Under the pieces are notes generated by a model. That model searched no databases, was not told the DNA's origin, and saw nothing but the letters and a program-made list of their open reading frames with translations. This document shows positions 11,000 through 23,155 of a stretch of 64,000 nt of DNA, piece by piece. Source of the stretch: Pelobates cultripes (taxonomy: Eukaryota; Chordata; Amphibia; Anura; Pelobatidae); the NCBI GenBank assembly GCA_933207985.1, contig OW240915.1, positions 117,822,880 through 117,886,879 on the forward strand. The letters run 5' to 3'. Position 1 is the first letter of the stretch. The number at the start of each line of letters is the position of its first letter. Position numbers and translations under genes: made by a program.

Positions 11000-11760
11000 T
11001 CAAGAAGAGGGAGAAGGACAGAGAGGGAAAAAGAGAGGGGAAAAAACCCTCAACCCACGAATGTATCCCATTTATCATACAAACTAATTATTTGTTTAAT
11101 ATAACTGTACCCACTCATTCGTATGAAAATTCATGAGGTATTTTGTGCTAAATACATGAATGTCGGTAGATAATATAGGAGAAGAAGTCAGAGTAATATT
11201 AAAGATGAGATTAACCTCTTGTTACAAATGAATTTTATCTGAAATTACTTCACATATATCTATTTGTGTAATTTGGAAAGTTTGGAATGTATTAAATATT
11301 TTATATCATTTCATAGCTACAATTCATAGCTAAACATATCATTTTCAACATACACATGTACTATGGAGTTTTTCCATTATGACCATACAGTATGATATTT
11401 GCATAAAAAATGCATTTGGCTTTTCACGAATGGTGTATCATAACGTAAAATGCATGAATGTTGGTATATTTAGTTATATAAGTCACAATAATGTTTGTCC
11501 ACCATAACCTATTCTATTATAAAAAAAAAAAAAAAAAGTTAAGGTTAAGGGATGAGGGATTTAAATTTTTTTTTCGATCTTTCTTAACTTTCTCATCTAC
11601 TCTACACACTCTTAAAATGTGTTAAATTGAATTATTCTAAATAAGTCATACATTAAAAAAGTTCATAATATATACATATCTTTTAACTTGACAATTTTAT
11701 TTTTTATACTTATGCTTTACTCTTTTCTCTTCTCTTTTCATAACTTTTTTCTATCTTTAC
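11000..11760. other. Unassigned AT-rich sequence, possibly antisense L1 ORF1-ORF2 spacer
   Basis: No coding frame. The purine-rich GAGGGACAGAGAGGGAAA stretch near 11010 has a counterpart at 20470, just upstream of another antisense L1 ORF2, which supports an intergenic L1 origin. Confidence 0.3.
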
Positions 11761-11864
11761 TATTTTAGTTGATGAATCCTATCAAGTATTAAATCCATGT
11801 CAGTTGAATTTGGTAAAATAGATCTTATTAATCCTTTCAAATAGTCTTTCAGACCATCTGGTTG

Positions 11865-12439
11865 CATAGGCGTGCGCAGCCTATTGCAATAGGGCGTGCA
11901 CCCTAAAGCACAAACCGCGTGTGTATGTATGTGTGTGTGTATATATATATATGTATATGTATGTATGTGTATATATATATATATATAGTTTAAGATTGTA
12001 TTAACTATCCAGACTTCAGGTGGAAGGGGTTTTCAATCACAATTTTTCCCCACCATAACCATTTTGGATTTTGCTTCCCAAGCACTACCAAGCAACAATA
12101 AGCAAACCAGTAACCAACCTCATGCTGAAGAGTTGCATTAACAACGAAACAGCTGTCCATGAGTGGTTCACTGGTTTTGCATCTTTTCCTAAATTGTGTT
12201 CCAAGCAGTTGTATACTGCAAACACAGATTAAAAGGAATCCATGTTTAAAATGGAATGAGGCAAAAATGTGATTCTTTGTTAAACTAATTTGCATATGCC
12301 CGCCCAGAATCCTTTGCAGTTGTAACATCACTGCAGATTTGGGATTTCTGTGGGAAAAGCAAGTCTTATGGCTTGACTGGTGTGCAGATTTTTGTTTAAC
12401 ATTGTAATATATATATATATATGTATATATGTGTGTGTG

Positions 12440-12470
<31 letters not shown>

Positions 12471-13529
12471 CTATCTATCTCTCATTTAGCTAAAATAATT
12501 TGTAAACTTCCCGGGGGGAAATTATTATTTTCTTAAGTATTATTCTTATCTCTTAAACTTAGCTTTTGCTATTTGTTGCCCCTTTATATTTGATGCTTAT
12601 AATACTACCTATACTGATTTTTGAGGAGCATAGGCTTGCTCAGCGGGAAGTGGTCTACAGAACCTCCAATCATTGTGATTCAACCCCAATACTCACTAGA
12701 TAGGGTTGAGTGTGGCCATTTAGTTTTCCCCCATCACAGTAGACTAGATTATTTTGGATCCTTACTAATTATTTTTGAATTCCTCATCTGGCACACATCT
12801 GGGAAGGTCTGGAGCCTCAAGCCACGTGTGAAATCTACAGCTAGGAAAAACCAGTGCGGAAAGCTAAATGCTGGGGGGAGACCAGATTTAAGGCGAGAAA
12901 GGACCATGATGAGACAATGAAATGCTGCAGGAAGGAAAGAGTAATAAACTGTACTATGATTTACAGACTTGAATTATATGAGCTGGAAAATGTAAAATAT
13001 AGAATATGCAGTAAAAATGGCAGAAAAGAAAAGCATTTACCAAGTAAAATAAATTTACCAAGTAAAACTGATTTTTTTAAGTCCCAGAGTGTTAAAAAAA
13101 CAGCGGTTTGTCCTCCAGGGCATTCCAGCTGTTACTGTCTAAAACCACTGGAAAAGCTATGCTTCAGTTGATGAGACACAATGAAATGCAGCAGGAAGGG
13201 AGGAGAAATAAACTCTACCTGGCTGCCGTACCTGTTCTGGGAGAAGAGTAATGCCACTGGTGCTGCGCTATGACCTGGCCAGACCTCACCCTAGCGTTGC
13301 TGTGAGTCCGTGACTCCGCCTCCGTGTGACATCACGGAATGCACGTATGCTACAGGGGAGGTCTGAAGGAGGAGCAAGTCCATCCTACACTATGCGGCAA
13401 TACCGCTCGCATAGTGAAGGATCGGATCGGGAGGAAATAGCAAATTGTTGTGGCGGCAGTGCAGCAGAGAGCCTCAGTTCTGAGGCTTGATTAGGGTGTG
13501 CCCAGGCACACCCCATGTGCACGCCTATG
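11865..13529. mobile_element. Non-autonomous hAT element
   Basis: Inverted ends CATAGGCGTGCGCA (11865) and, on the other strand, CATAGGCGTGCACA (13529) are flanked by a perfect 8-bp duplication TCTGGTTG (11857-11864 and 13530-13537). The 1665-bp interior has (TG)n and (TA)n microsatellites (11920-11990, 12405-12475). No transposase is recognisable; the ORFs inside resemble nothing I know. It sits within L1 ORF1. Confidence 0.88.
11920..11990. repeat. (TG)n/(TA)n microsatellite
   Basis: Alternating GTGTGTGT and ATATATAT runs inside the hAT element; a similar tract lies at 12405-12475. Confidence 0.85.
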
Positions 13530-13594
13530 TCTGGTTGTATGCTTTCAGGTATTCCGCGAACTTGCATATTTTTCTTCCATATTCACAAGTTTAA

Positions 13595-14390
13595 TGTCAC
13601 GATTGTCAGGATTACAAGTTGATCCAGCACGCAGTACTGTGTCATACATAGGACTAAGGATAACGTATAACCGGACCTTAGAATGGCCGGACTTAATGTT
13701 TCCAAGAATAGTCAAAATACTTGCTGAGGCTAGGGACACAGTATCAGACACAAAGATGAGGGAAAAAACACACCAGGAGCCAGGTGACCACTTGGCTCTG
13801 TGCTTGTGAGTTGGAAATTATCATATCTCTATTCATTCTGTATATGTATACCATCTGCACTATGAATGTGTTTTTTATATTGTTCACAGATTTCTGTAAT
13901 ATTCTATAATCAGCATATCCATTTGTCCAGGTATTTTAGAGCTCCACTTATACCCCTTTTGTTTTTTGTTATACTATGTTATTGTGAGGGTTAAGGGGAT
14001 CCTTCACTTAAGTGTTGAGCCTTTCCTATTGTATTGTGTACATGTGCACATTTTAGCATATTCACAAAGATGAGGGAAAGCCAAAAGTCAAGGATACCAG
14101 ATATCAGGGAAGTCATAACAAAGCCAAAGTCAAATACCAGAAAATCAAGATCAGGAATGCACTCTCGGATAACCATAGGCATGAAACCATGACAAGGCAC
14201 TGAGCAAGAGGTGAACTAGGCCTAAATACCCCTCCTGTGGATCCGATTGACTGTAACCGGCCTTTGACCCCAATTTACCAGGTTCCCATTTGCATGATTA
14301 CTGCTCAGCACAACGCCCTTCTGTGGATTTGATTGCTGCTCGGCACAACTTTTCCTGTCAGGACAGTAATGTTGCTCAGCAGGGCAGGAC
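13595..14390 (-). repeat. Downstream LTR of the gypsy element, with an insertion
   Basis: LTR sequence from TGTCACGATTGTCAGG is interrupted around 13790-14060 by about 270 bases of unrelated AT-rich DNA and then resumes. Short GTCAGGACAGTAATGTTGCT motifs near 14365 also recur three times in the other LTR. Confidence 0.65.
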
Positions 14391-16310
14391 CAGGTTTGAG
14401 AGGAAACTTGGCATGAAAAGAACAAATTTTACGGCCAGCATGGATATCAGAAGCCGAAACCCAAGAACGGTCATACCCACTCCAATCAACCAGGAACCAC
14501 AAGAAAACCTGGAATCAATGATGGAGGAGACTTTGTACTCCTCCTGTCTAGAAACAACCAAAGGAGGAGGGGGAACAAACTGACTTGTGTACCGATTGCA
14601 AATAAGCAGTTTGAGCAAGGACACATGAATAGTATTAGGTATACGTAAGGATGCTGGAAGGGCCAGAGAATAAGAAACAGGGTTGGTTCTCCTAACCACA
14701 TGAAAAAGACCAAGGAACCTCGGAGCAAACTTCATGTTGGGAAACCTTCAACCTGATGTTGCGTGAGGATAACCAAACCCGATCACCCACCTGGTAAACT
14801 GGATTGGCACTCCGCCGTTTATCCGTTTGAAACTTAGTGAGCAGCCACAGTTTCAAGAGCGGAGTGAACCTTAGTCCAGGTATCACAAATAGAGGTAAGG
14901 TGATCATCCAGAGTAGGGATAGCTGTATCAGAAAACACAGCCAGGAGAACAGCTGGATAACGACACATATTGACAAAAAAAGGACTGTGCCCAGATGAAT
15001 CATGGGTAGCGTTATTCCTTGCAAATTCATCCCAGGGCAACAATTCAGCCCAGTTAGACTGTGTACTATTCAAAAAGTAACGTAAATACAGCTCAAGTGA
15101 TCGTTTAGCTCTTTCAACCGTACCATTAGTTTGTTGATGTTAAGCAGAGGAAAATGACAATTCAATGCCCAACTGTTTATTGAATGCCCTCCAGAACCTT
15201 GACACAAATTGGGAACCACTGTCAGACAAAATATTTTGAGGAATACCATGTAGCCTGGCAATATTACGTATAAATATGTGCACAAGGTCCTGAGACAATG
15301 GCAATTTTTTAAGTGGAGTAAAGTGTGCCATTTTAGAAAAAACGTCAACTACCATGAGGATGGTAGTATACCCATTGGAACTAGGCAGTTCAACAAAGAA
15401 ATCCATCAATAAATGAGACCATGGGATACTGGGTATAGGAAGTGGCTGTAACAATCCACATGAAAGTTTGAGGAACCTTCAAAAAGGCACAGAAAGAACA
15501 GGGTTCTACATAATCTTTAATATCCCTCCTGAGTGACTCCCACCAAAATGACGTGGAAATGGCGGATACAGTTTTTATTAATACCCGGATGACCAGCGGT
15601 CACATTGTCATGGAATACCTTCAGCAACTCTTTCCCATCAGGCAATGGAATAAACAATTTATCTTGAGGTTTGTTGCAAGGTGCCTGGGGCTGAGCCACC
15701 ATGATAGCATGGAGCAAAGGGGACGATAAAGAAAGGACAGTGGATGCAATAATACTCAGGAGAAATAATAGTGGATGTATCTTGTTCTAGATCTGATTCA
15801 ACATCAAATTGCCTAGACAAGGCGTCAGCTTTAACGTTCTTAGAACCGGGTCTGTAGGTGATAATGAAGTTAAAGCGAGACAAAAATAATGGCCATCTAG
15901 CTTGTCTAGAAGACAGTCGTTTGGCATCCCCAATTTATGCCAAGTTTTTGTGATCCGTAATAATCAGAATGGGATCCTTGGAACCCTCCAAAAGATGTCT
16001 CCATTCCTTAAGCGCTAGTAAAATGGCTAACAGTTCTCTATTACCAATGTCATAGTTACGCTCGGCAGGAGACAACTTTCTGGAGAAGTAACCACAAGAA
16101 TGCAAAGGGGCATCCTGACTCTCTCTGAGAAAGAACAGCCCCGACCCCTGTCTTGGAGGCGTCAACCTCAAGTAGGAAAGATTTACTAGTATCAGGATGT
16201 CTTAATATGTCAGCAGATGCGAACATTTGTTTAAGAAGCTCAAAAGCCTCTTTAGCTTCTTTAGGCCATATAGTACAATTGCGTGTCATATTGGTGATCT
16301 CAGAAAACCA
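14300..16310 (-). pseudogene. Ty3/gypsy pol fragment: RNase H, integrase, chromodomain
   Basis: Reading the minus strand from right to left, 16310-15935 gives RNase H ([20 protein letters not shown], then [20 protein letters not shown] and TDHKNLA), and 15880-15835 the end of RNase H ([15 protein letters not shown]). A segment near 15600 has the integrase zinc-finger histidines (FHDNVTAGHPG). 15454-15140 is the integrase core, with catalytic Asp in MDFFVELP and SDSGSQF. 15070-14690 continues it, and 14620-14420 is a chromodomain (LVDWSGYDRSWVSASDIHA). The domains sit in at least four frames with stops, so it is dead. The chromodomain places it among chromoviruses, whose integrases target particular chromatin. 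Confidence 0.82.
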
Positions 16311-16625
16311 TAGGCATGAAACCACGACCGGGCACTGAGCAAGAGGAAAACTGGGCCTAAATACCCCTGTGGATCCGATTGGCTGTAACCGGCCTTTGAC
16401 CCCAAAGGCAATTACCAGGTTTCCATTTGCATGATTGCTGCTCAGCACAAACCATCCTGCGGATTTGATTGCTACTCGGCATAACCTTTCCTGTCAGGAC
16501 AGTAATGTTGCTCGGCACAACCTTTCTTGTTAGGACAGTAATGTTGCTTGGCACAACTTTTCCTGTCAGGACAGTAAATTCCGCCATTAACCACATTTTT
16601 ATGTGTGGATGAATATGTAACAGCG
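16300..16625 (-). repeat. Upstream LTR portion of the gypsy element, with triplicated 36-bp unit
   Basis: Contains three tandem copies of a unit that includes GTCAGGACAGTAATGTTGCT (16490-16575), an internal LTR expansion. It ends GAATATGTAACA. Confidence 0.65.
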
Positions 16626-16699
16626 ATACTTTCACTCATTACAGCTATTTCCTGTTTCATGTCTTCTTTCATTTCGTTGTACAAGAACAGTTGGAGTTC

Positions 16700-17466
16700 C
16701 CACGACCTTTTCTCTGACGGTGGTGGGCCAGAAGACAGAGTGAGTGACTCTGGTAATTGATAATTATTAGGAGGGAGGTCTGTTGTTTTTTCTCTAGGAA
16801 AATATGTGGCAGGGATAATTTCTACTGATATTTTCTATGTAACATGTGAACTGACCTTATAATCTTTTTTTTTTTTTTCTTATTTCTGTTTCAGTTAGTC
16901 TTTTATGTGGATCAAGAGGCAAGTAACTGTAATTTGTAGCGATGATCTGGATAGTATGTCTCCTGCAGCTTAAGTACTCAGACTCTCAGGCGTTTTAGTT
17001 GATTTAATTACCTTTTCTGTTTTTTTTTATTTTGTGCATTATCATAAATGATGTATGACAAGATTTGTTTTTTTCTGTTTTTAGAATGGTTTGGAAGTGT
17101 TGATTGCATCAACATATCCGATATCACACAAGGTCCTCATGAAGGCTGCCATCTTCCTCGCTGGCAAACTGCCATGCCTCAAATTAATCAAACTTGTTTT
17201 AGCAAATTTGGCATTTAGTGAGTAGACTATATAGTTATTACTGAGGCCTAGCAAACCGGCTTTCAAATAAAAAAGGGTAAACAAATGTATCGTTATGTAA
17301 ACCAGATTGTTCACAAGGTGTGACAGCCTATTTGGAAATGAAACAATGTGGAACAAAAAGTCTCCCTGTTCTCTTTAGCTGATGTAGTTGGAATGTGAAA
17401 AACCTAATCCTCTGCCCTCCTAGATAATGAAATAGATATCAATCTGCAGCATTGCTACATGTCTGG
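16700..17466. other. Unassigned; left part possibly antisense L1 ORF1 N-terminus/5' UTR
   Basis: 16640-16760 still reads as antisense L1 ORF1. From about 16800 to 17466 I recognise neither genes nor repeats apart from T-rich tracts. No host exon is supported. Confidence 0.3.
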
Positions 17467-18413
17467 GTTTTTTTTTTTAAGTGCATTCTTTACGGTTTTT
17501 TTGACAAAATACATATAACAGGGCATTACAATACCATATAATGAATTGAGTCATTTATTATATTTCAATGTTTTAAATCCTCTTTTTATCCGTTTATAGA
17601 ACAGAACAAGAACAAAATCAAACAATAAAAAAAAAATTAAAAAAATTAAATTACACCATGTGTTTACAGACATACATTCATAGACTTTGTCCTCAAACAT
17701 CCCATACGACTATTTATCCTTTCTATTTGAGAGACGTTGCTCATCATATATCGTTCGGGAAAGCTTTTCTACCTTATTTTATTTATCTATAAATGTTAAC
17801 CATCTTTTCAATCCTTTAGTTGTTGTATTACAATTCAAGATAAAATTCCTTCTTCCATTCAATTGATACGTTATTTGATTTTTAATATATGGACGTGGAA
17901 ATTTCTTGATTTTTTTCCAATTTCTTGCCAAATAGATTTTTCCTGCAGTCAGTATATGTACAAGTAATTATCTAGCAATTTTATCCATTTTAGGGCAGGT
18001 AAGATTCTAAGTTGTAATTTATCGGAGGGATCCAAATCCCTTAGGAGATTTTCAATTATTTCCCAAAATCTTTTTAATTTATCGCATTCCCACCATATAT
18101 GGGGGGATGTGCCTTCTCAGTGGTCACATCTCCAGCAGGTGTTAGAAGTTAAAGGGTACATTTTATAAAATTTTGTTGGTACCATATATATCATCTCTGT
18201 ATTATTTTATAATGAGCTTCTAGTAGATTTAGACAACGTATATTTTGTTTAACTTTTATCATTATTTTATACCAGTCAATTGTTTTAAAGACTTTTCTTA
18301 GCTCTTTCCCATACTAAGAAAGTTTTTGGCTTGTCTGTTTCATTATTGATGTCTACTGTTCCCATGTTAAGAATTTTTGTTATATTCTATTCTTGACTTA
18401 GAGCAGGGGTAGT
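17467..18413 (-). pseudogene. Antisense L1 3' end with ORF2 C-terminal fragment
   Basis: A T run at 17467-17479 represents the poly(A) tail of a minus-strand L1. Around 18050-18150 the minus strand encodes the ORF2 C-terminal Cys segment (CWRCDH, then PHIWWECDKLK), flanked by frames broken by stops. The fragment ends where the hAT element at 18414 begins. Confidence 0.65.
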
Positions 18414-19290
18414 CAACCTTTTAATACTAACTGCCCACGTTTGTATTTTTGTTGATGGTAAAATTTCCTTACCGCCCACCAGTGCCACAGTAACGAATTT
18501 TATAGCGCAACTATGTTTTTTTTTTTATTTTTAGAAAGGAGAAATATGTGCTAAAATGTATCTATTTTTTTTCTATTTTCTATTCTACTTTTTTTCCATT
18601 TGTCTGTGGGGTAGTGTGTGTAAAGGGTGTGTTGTAGTATGTGTGAGGGGGCAATGTGTGTGTAAGTGGTGCTGTGTATGTTTGTGAGGGGTGTAGTGTG
18701 TGTGTGTGTGTGAAGGGTGCGCAGTTTGTTAGGGTTGCTGTGTGTGTGTCAGGGGTGCAGTGTGTGAGGGGGCAGTTTGTGTGTGGGGGGTGTAGTGTGT
18801 AACGGGGCAGTCTGTTTGTGTGTGTGTGTGTGAGGCGTGTAGTGTGTGTGTGTGTGAAGGGTGCATAGGGTCTATGCTGTTTGTAGGTGGGTGAGATGTG
18901 AAAATCTTTCTTAATGTCTCCCTCTCCCTTCTACTTACCTTTTGCCAGGAAAGGGGTACATAATGCTGCAAGCCTTGGTGGTCCAGTGGTGGCATGTTCA
19001 CTTTGGCCTGCAGCTCCTCCGGCTTCAGGCGACTCTCCTGTCCTCCTGCGAGCACAGCACTGTATCGGAGCGCTGCCATGGTAACGCATGGCAACGATCT
19101 GACCAGGCTGCTCGCGGGAGCAATACAGAGGCTCCAGCGGGCCAGTATGGAACATTTATCTCCTCACCAGCCCGAGAGGGCTTACAGCAAGCCTAGTTCT
19201 GCATAGGCTGGCAGAGCAGATGAAAGGATCTCCCCTGCCGGCCTTGGTCCACAGCCAACTTGGCCCACTGGGAGTTTTTTTTTTGTTTTT
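18414..19290. mobile_element. hAT-like element with a TG-rich internal array
   Basis: The left end CAGGGGTAGTCAACC matches the standard terminus of a frog hAT family. The right end is probably near 19271 (minus strand CAGTGGGCCAAGTTGG). I found no matching 8-bp duplication, so the right boundary is approximate. The interior holds a TG/GGGTG-rich array at 18605-18870. Confidence 0.55.
18605..18870. repeat. TG-rich minisatellite
   Basis: Irregular units of TGTGTGAGGGGTGTAGTG. Both strands give spurious ORFs. Confidence 0.8.
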
Positions 19291-19299
19291 GTTTTTTTT

Positions 19300-20540
19300 T
19301 TTATTTGCTTTCATTTTGATTAAATATCCTCTCATCACAGACTTGTAGGCAGACCATATTGCTGTAGTTGGAAAATCATGTGTTATATTTTCTTCTAAGG
19401 AGCATTTGGTCATCCTATTTATATGTTCTCTATTTTCTTCTGATGTTAATAAACTGATGTTAATAAACTATTATCTAATTTCCAGTCTGGTCGGATAATT
19501 TTTTTCTGGATTTCTTTTGTATCCATTATCATTCCATCATGATCTCTGTTAACTCCTTTATGAAAACCTTTTTAATTTGTTGTATATGAGATGTTCTTCC
19601 CAAACAAAAATCTATTCAGGAGTACTAGTAGTGTACCCGAGAAAAATGTGTGAAATCATTATTATTATGATGCATGATTCTCCATAGATCATACAGATTA
19701 TATTCCCCCAAAAGTGACTGAATATTTCTAGTTAGAATTGTCTTTTTTTCCTAAATATTTCTTCTCCTTTTGTTAATCTAATACCATTTAAAATCTCCAG
19801 CCATTATTGGTAAAACTTGTGATATTTTATAGTTTTCTACATATGTTCCTGAGGAGACCCACTGGATTGTTATTGGGTGCAAATACATTTACCAATGTAA
19901 ATAAAACCTAATTTATTTTACAAATCACAATGATTTATCTTGCTTCATGATTGATCTCTTGGTAAATATTTAAAAAATTTGTATGGTCCGATATTAAGAT
20001 TGCAACTTTTTTTTTTTTTTTTAAATAATTCTATAATATTAGAGTATCCCTTGATTGAGATCTTCTTCATATTTTCTTTAATCCAATGAGTCTCCTGCAG
20101 AAATGCCAACTCTACACTTTCTTTCTTTAGAAAATCTGTTAGAACCATTCTTTTGTAGACTGTATTAAGTCCCCAAACATTTAACTTCCGCCATTTAAAC
20201 ATGTAAAATTAACAGTATTGGATCTTCATCTTGTGTGACGTGTGAGAAGATCACAAACAAACAATAAGAAACAAAATAATACATAACATTAAAATATTCG
20301 GATCGGATTCCCTTCCACCATATCTGAATCTGTGCCATATTACACCTCTGGCACATCAAAATTGATCTTACATAGACCAGTGATGAGGAGCAGCATTTCT
20401 AATATTTGGGAATATTAAATGAGGGATGTCAGGGAAGAGAGGAGATACAGAAGGACAAGATAGATAAAAGGAGGGACAGAGAGGGAAAAGAGAGAGGAAT
20501 AGTGAAAAAAAACACAACAAAAAACCCCACTATTCTCCCA
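19300..20540 (-). pseudogene. Antisense L1 ORF2 start: endonuclease domain
   Basis: Minus-strand codons from about 20202 down encode the ORF2 N-terminus (LNVWGLNT, then LTDFLKKESVELAFLQETHW), with the endonuclease motif containing the metal-binding Glu (QETHW). Frameshifts follow near 20040 at a T run, and decayed endonuclease continues to about 19310. Sequence at 20203-20540 lies upstream of ORF2 in that element and looks like the ORF1-ORF2 spacer. L1 endonuclease nicks the target for priming; this copy is inactive. Confidence 0.7.
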
Positions 20541-20559
20541 TTATTTGCAAAGCAAGTTT

Positions 20560-22250
20560 AACATTTTGGGGAGTAATGGAATTTTTAAAGCAAAAGAATG
20601 AAATATAGAATCACCCTAATTGCAAGGGCAAATGTCTCAAGTAGATGATCATTGGCCCATAATTCGTGTCCACCATTTCCATCCAGTACAGAGTCATATG
20701 AGGTAACAATGTAAAAGGAAGTTTGCTTCCAAATGTTGCACCTGAACCTGTGAAAGTGTTAAGTTCATAATCCTACATTTAGAATGGTTGATCTTAAATC
20801 CTAAACATGCTCCAAAATCTTCCAATTCAATATACAAATTGGCTATAGAGATATTCAGAAAGAACAGGAAGATCAAAATGTCATCCGCAAATAGCCTGAG
20901 TTTGTACTTTGCTGTCCCCACAGACACCCCATTAATATTGTTACAGGCTCTAAATGTGCAAGCTAATGACAATTTCTAATTGAAAACTTGCTATGGAGGT
21001 GAGATGCAGTAGCAATGTTTTCTTGAACTTCTAGTATAAAACAACGAAACCATGGGGGCCCAGGTCTTTGGCTTTTTAAACAATTTAAGGGCCACCTCTA
21101 TCTCCCCCGAAAATATTTCTTGATTAAGTTTCTCCAAATCCTCAATTGAGATTTTAGGGCACCTTGCACTTCTGTTGTAGGTGTATGTAGGCCAGTTGTT
21201 GTCCCCTCATAAAAGGGCCTTATAATAGTTCTCAAATTATGTAGAAATTGCTCCAGGGCTGTGGGTTAATCTCCACCCATTAACTACTTGGCAAGCTCAC
21301 CATGTGTTCCCTAACTTGTTGGCATAATTTCCCTACTAGCCTAGTATCTGGTTTGTTTTTTCAAAAGTGCTTTTGGTCCATTGTGCCACCTGAAAGTCTA
21401 GCTGAGAAGGTAAAGCTGGTCCCTCATATCCACTAGGGAGCACAACGCCATGCCTTAATTTGTTTGTGAATACGTTCCAAGGAACTCTAATTGATTGCGT
21501 TGTCACTTTCTTCTAGTTGCAATGGCAATGAGTTGTCCCTGCACAACGGTCTATCATCTTTTAGAGTATTCCTGTGTCCTATTGGTTGAAAAGTAGGAGC
21601 ATAATTCAAAAGAAACCGTGTGATCTCTAGGTCCCAGTGAAGGGAATCAGTCAGTTTCTAGGTAGGTTCTTAACAGGGCACCAAAACTAACAGACATGTG
21701 TCCACCATTGTGTGGTTGTACCAAGTGATGACATGAAAATGATTGTGAGCAATATTTTACACTATGGCCTGTGTACATAACATAGTAAAGTCTGGAATAC
21801 ACATAATGGGGGGAGGAATAAAAGGCATAATCTCTGACTTTAGGGTTGTAATTCACCATGTTTTGTAAAGATTGTGGGAGTCTAAAAGTGTTTTCAGTTG
21901 ACAGAATCTTAAAGAAGGGTATCCACCTGCAGCTGAGCCCAATCAATAAAAGTATGGTTCCAAAACCACATTAAACCACGCCTCCAAAGAGACAAAGGAG
22001 GAGTCCGACTCTGTCGGCGCAAACACTCTTACAACCATTGCCAGGGTTCCCCCTATAGTCCCACTGACCCTTAGATACCTACTTTCATTTTCTATAAAGG
22101 TAGTTACATGGAGGAACCTACTTATGAATAATAAGAGTCGTAAACCCATCATCCCAAACAGCAATAATGCGAGGCTTGGCAAAATAACTTTCCTGTAAAA
22201 TCACTTTCACTTAATAGGATTAAGAAACCCATTGATATTGTGTGTTATTA
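20560..22250 (-). pseudogene. Antisense L1 ORF2 fragment: endonuclease to reverse transcriptase
   Basis: On the minus strand, 22182-21943 encodes the mid-endonuclease (RYLRVSGTIGGTLAMVVRVFAPT, cited here by its positions around 22050) and 21946-21647 continues it in another frame. 20972-20694 encodes the reverse-transcriptase palm with the catalytic box FADDILIF and, 30 residues later, LGFKINHSKC. The domain order along the strand is correct for one ORF2. Multiple frameshifts and a truncated 3' end near 20560 show it is dead. Confidence 0.75.
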
Positions 22251-23155
22251 CCTTAACAGAAGAGCCATCCCCAAGGAATGGAGGACCTCCACCTGCATGT
22301 CCAGCCTTTCAGAAATTAAGTAAAAGGGAAGGAAAAAAAGGAGAAAATAGTGGTAGGGAAAGAACAGAAAGGGAACTAGAGAAAGGAGAGAACAAGAAGG
22401 AAGTCCTATACAGTTTTCCATGAGAGGAAAGGGGCAGAGTAATTGCTAAAAGCAAAATCAAGGGAAGGCCTGGAGAGTCCCAAGAGGTCTGGAACAGTCG
22501 AATAGATGCTTTATATTGCGTAATCATTACGGTATCGGGAACCAAGCAGAAGGAAGCCCAAGAAGAAAGGCTGGAGTGCAGAACTAGTGTCGCCGCATGA
22601 CCCCAACCTTTTCGTATGGTCCAAGAGGCAGTAGTTCTCTGAAATAGTTAAAATGAAAATAAATAAAAATGCAGCCAAAAAAAAACCCCACAATAAAAAG
22701 ACCACAAAGTAACTTAAAAACTTGTAAACTGAAAAAGCATGCCAAAGAAACTGCAAACAGGCCTGGCAAGGTAAATGTCCCTAAAAGTATCTATGGTCTT
22801 AGAGGCAAGCTGAGCAGAATTTTTTCATGCCAAAATGCCCATTGCCATAAGCAAAGAAATATATGGTCAGGCTCCAGCTTGTGGGTGGATTGCTGTGTGA
22901 GCAGGAGTAAGCCTAGGCGAAAAGGTGGTCAGGACCCAGGTCTGCCACACTTCCAGAGACGTCTTTCAGGTGTTCTAACCAGATAAAAAAATCTGTATCT
23001 TCTACTGGAAGCAAAAAATTAAAACAAAACTGCACCCTCCCCCCTCAAAAAAGCATAACTTATGGTACCACAGATATGAATCCTCAGGAGAGGAAAACAC
23101 AATGGAAGTGCGGGCTAAGAAAAAAAGCAAATAAGTAAACTGTCCATGAGGTGAG
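22251..23155. other. Unassigned sequence left of the LTR element
   Basis: A purine-rich stretch (22310-22420) is followed by sequence with no recognisable coding. Position suggests upstream spacer of the antisense L1, but I cannot show that. Confidence 0.25.

Larger units (their letters stand above)
11760..13605 (-). pseudogene. Antisense L1 ORF1 fragment, interrupted by a hAT element
   Basis: On the minus strand the pieces 13530-13594 and 11760-11864 read as L1 ORF1 with a RGIPES-like motif followed by DYLKGLIRSIL and DLILDRIHQL, the RRM region of L1 ORF1p. The hAT insertion at 11865-13529 separates them. Skipping it and one copy of its 8-bp duplication keeps the reading coherent, so the hAT is younger. 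A further ORF1 piece (a NEMKEDMKQEIAVMSE-type coiled-coil segment) lies at 16640-16690 beyond the gypsy element. Confidence 0.6.
13595..16625 (-). mobile_element. Antisense Ty3/gypsy element with chromodomain, decayed
   Basis: Two LTR portions (about 13595-14390 and 16300-16625) share blocks such as ACCGGCCTTTGACCCCAA and TTTGCATGATTGCTGCTC with each other and with the solo LTR at 10496-10994. Between them the minus strand encodes pol in the order RNase H, integrase zinc finger, integrase core, chromodomain. RT and gag are missing, so the element is internally deleted as well as frameshifted. It interrupts an antisense L1 ORF1. Confidence 0.8.

Noticed and set aside
17085..17230. Possible exon after TGTTTTTAG
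   Set aside because: Plus-strand translation matches no known protein and no donor site fits; the region is flanked by antisense L1.
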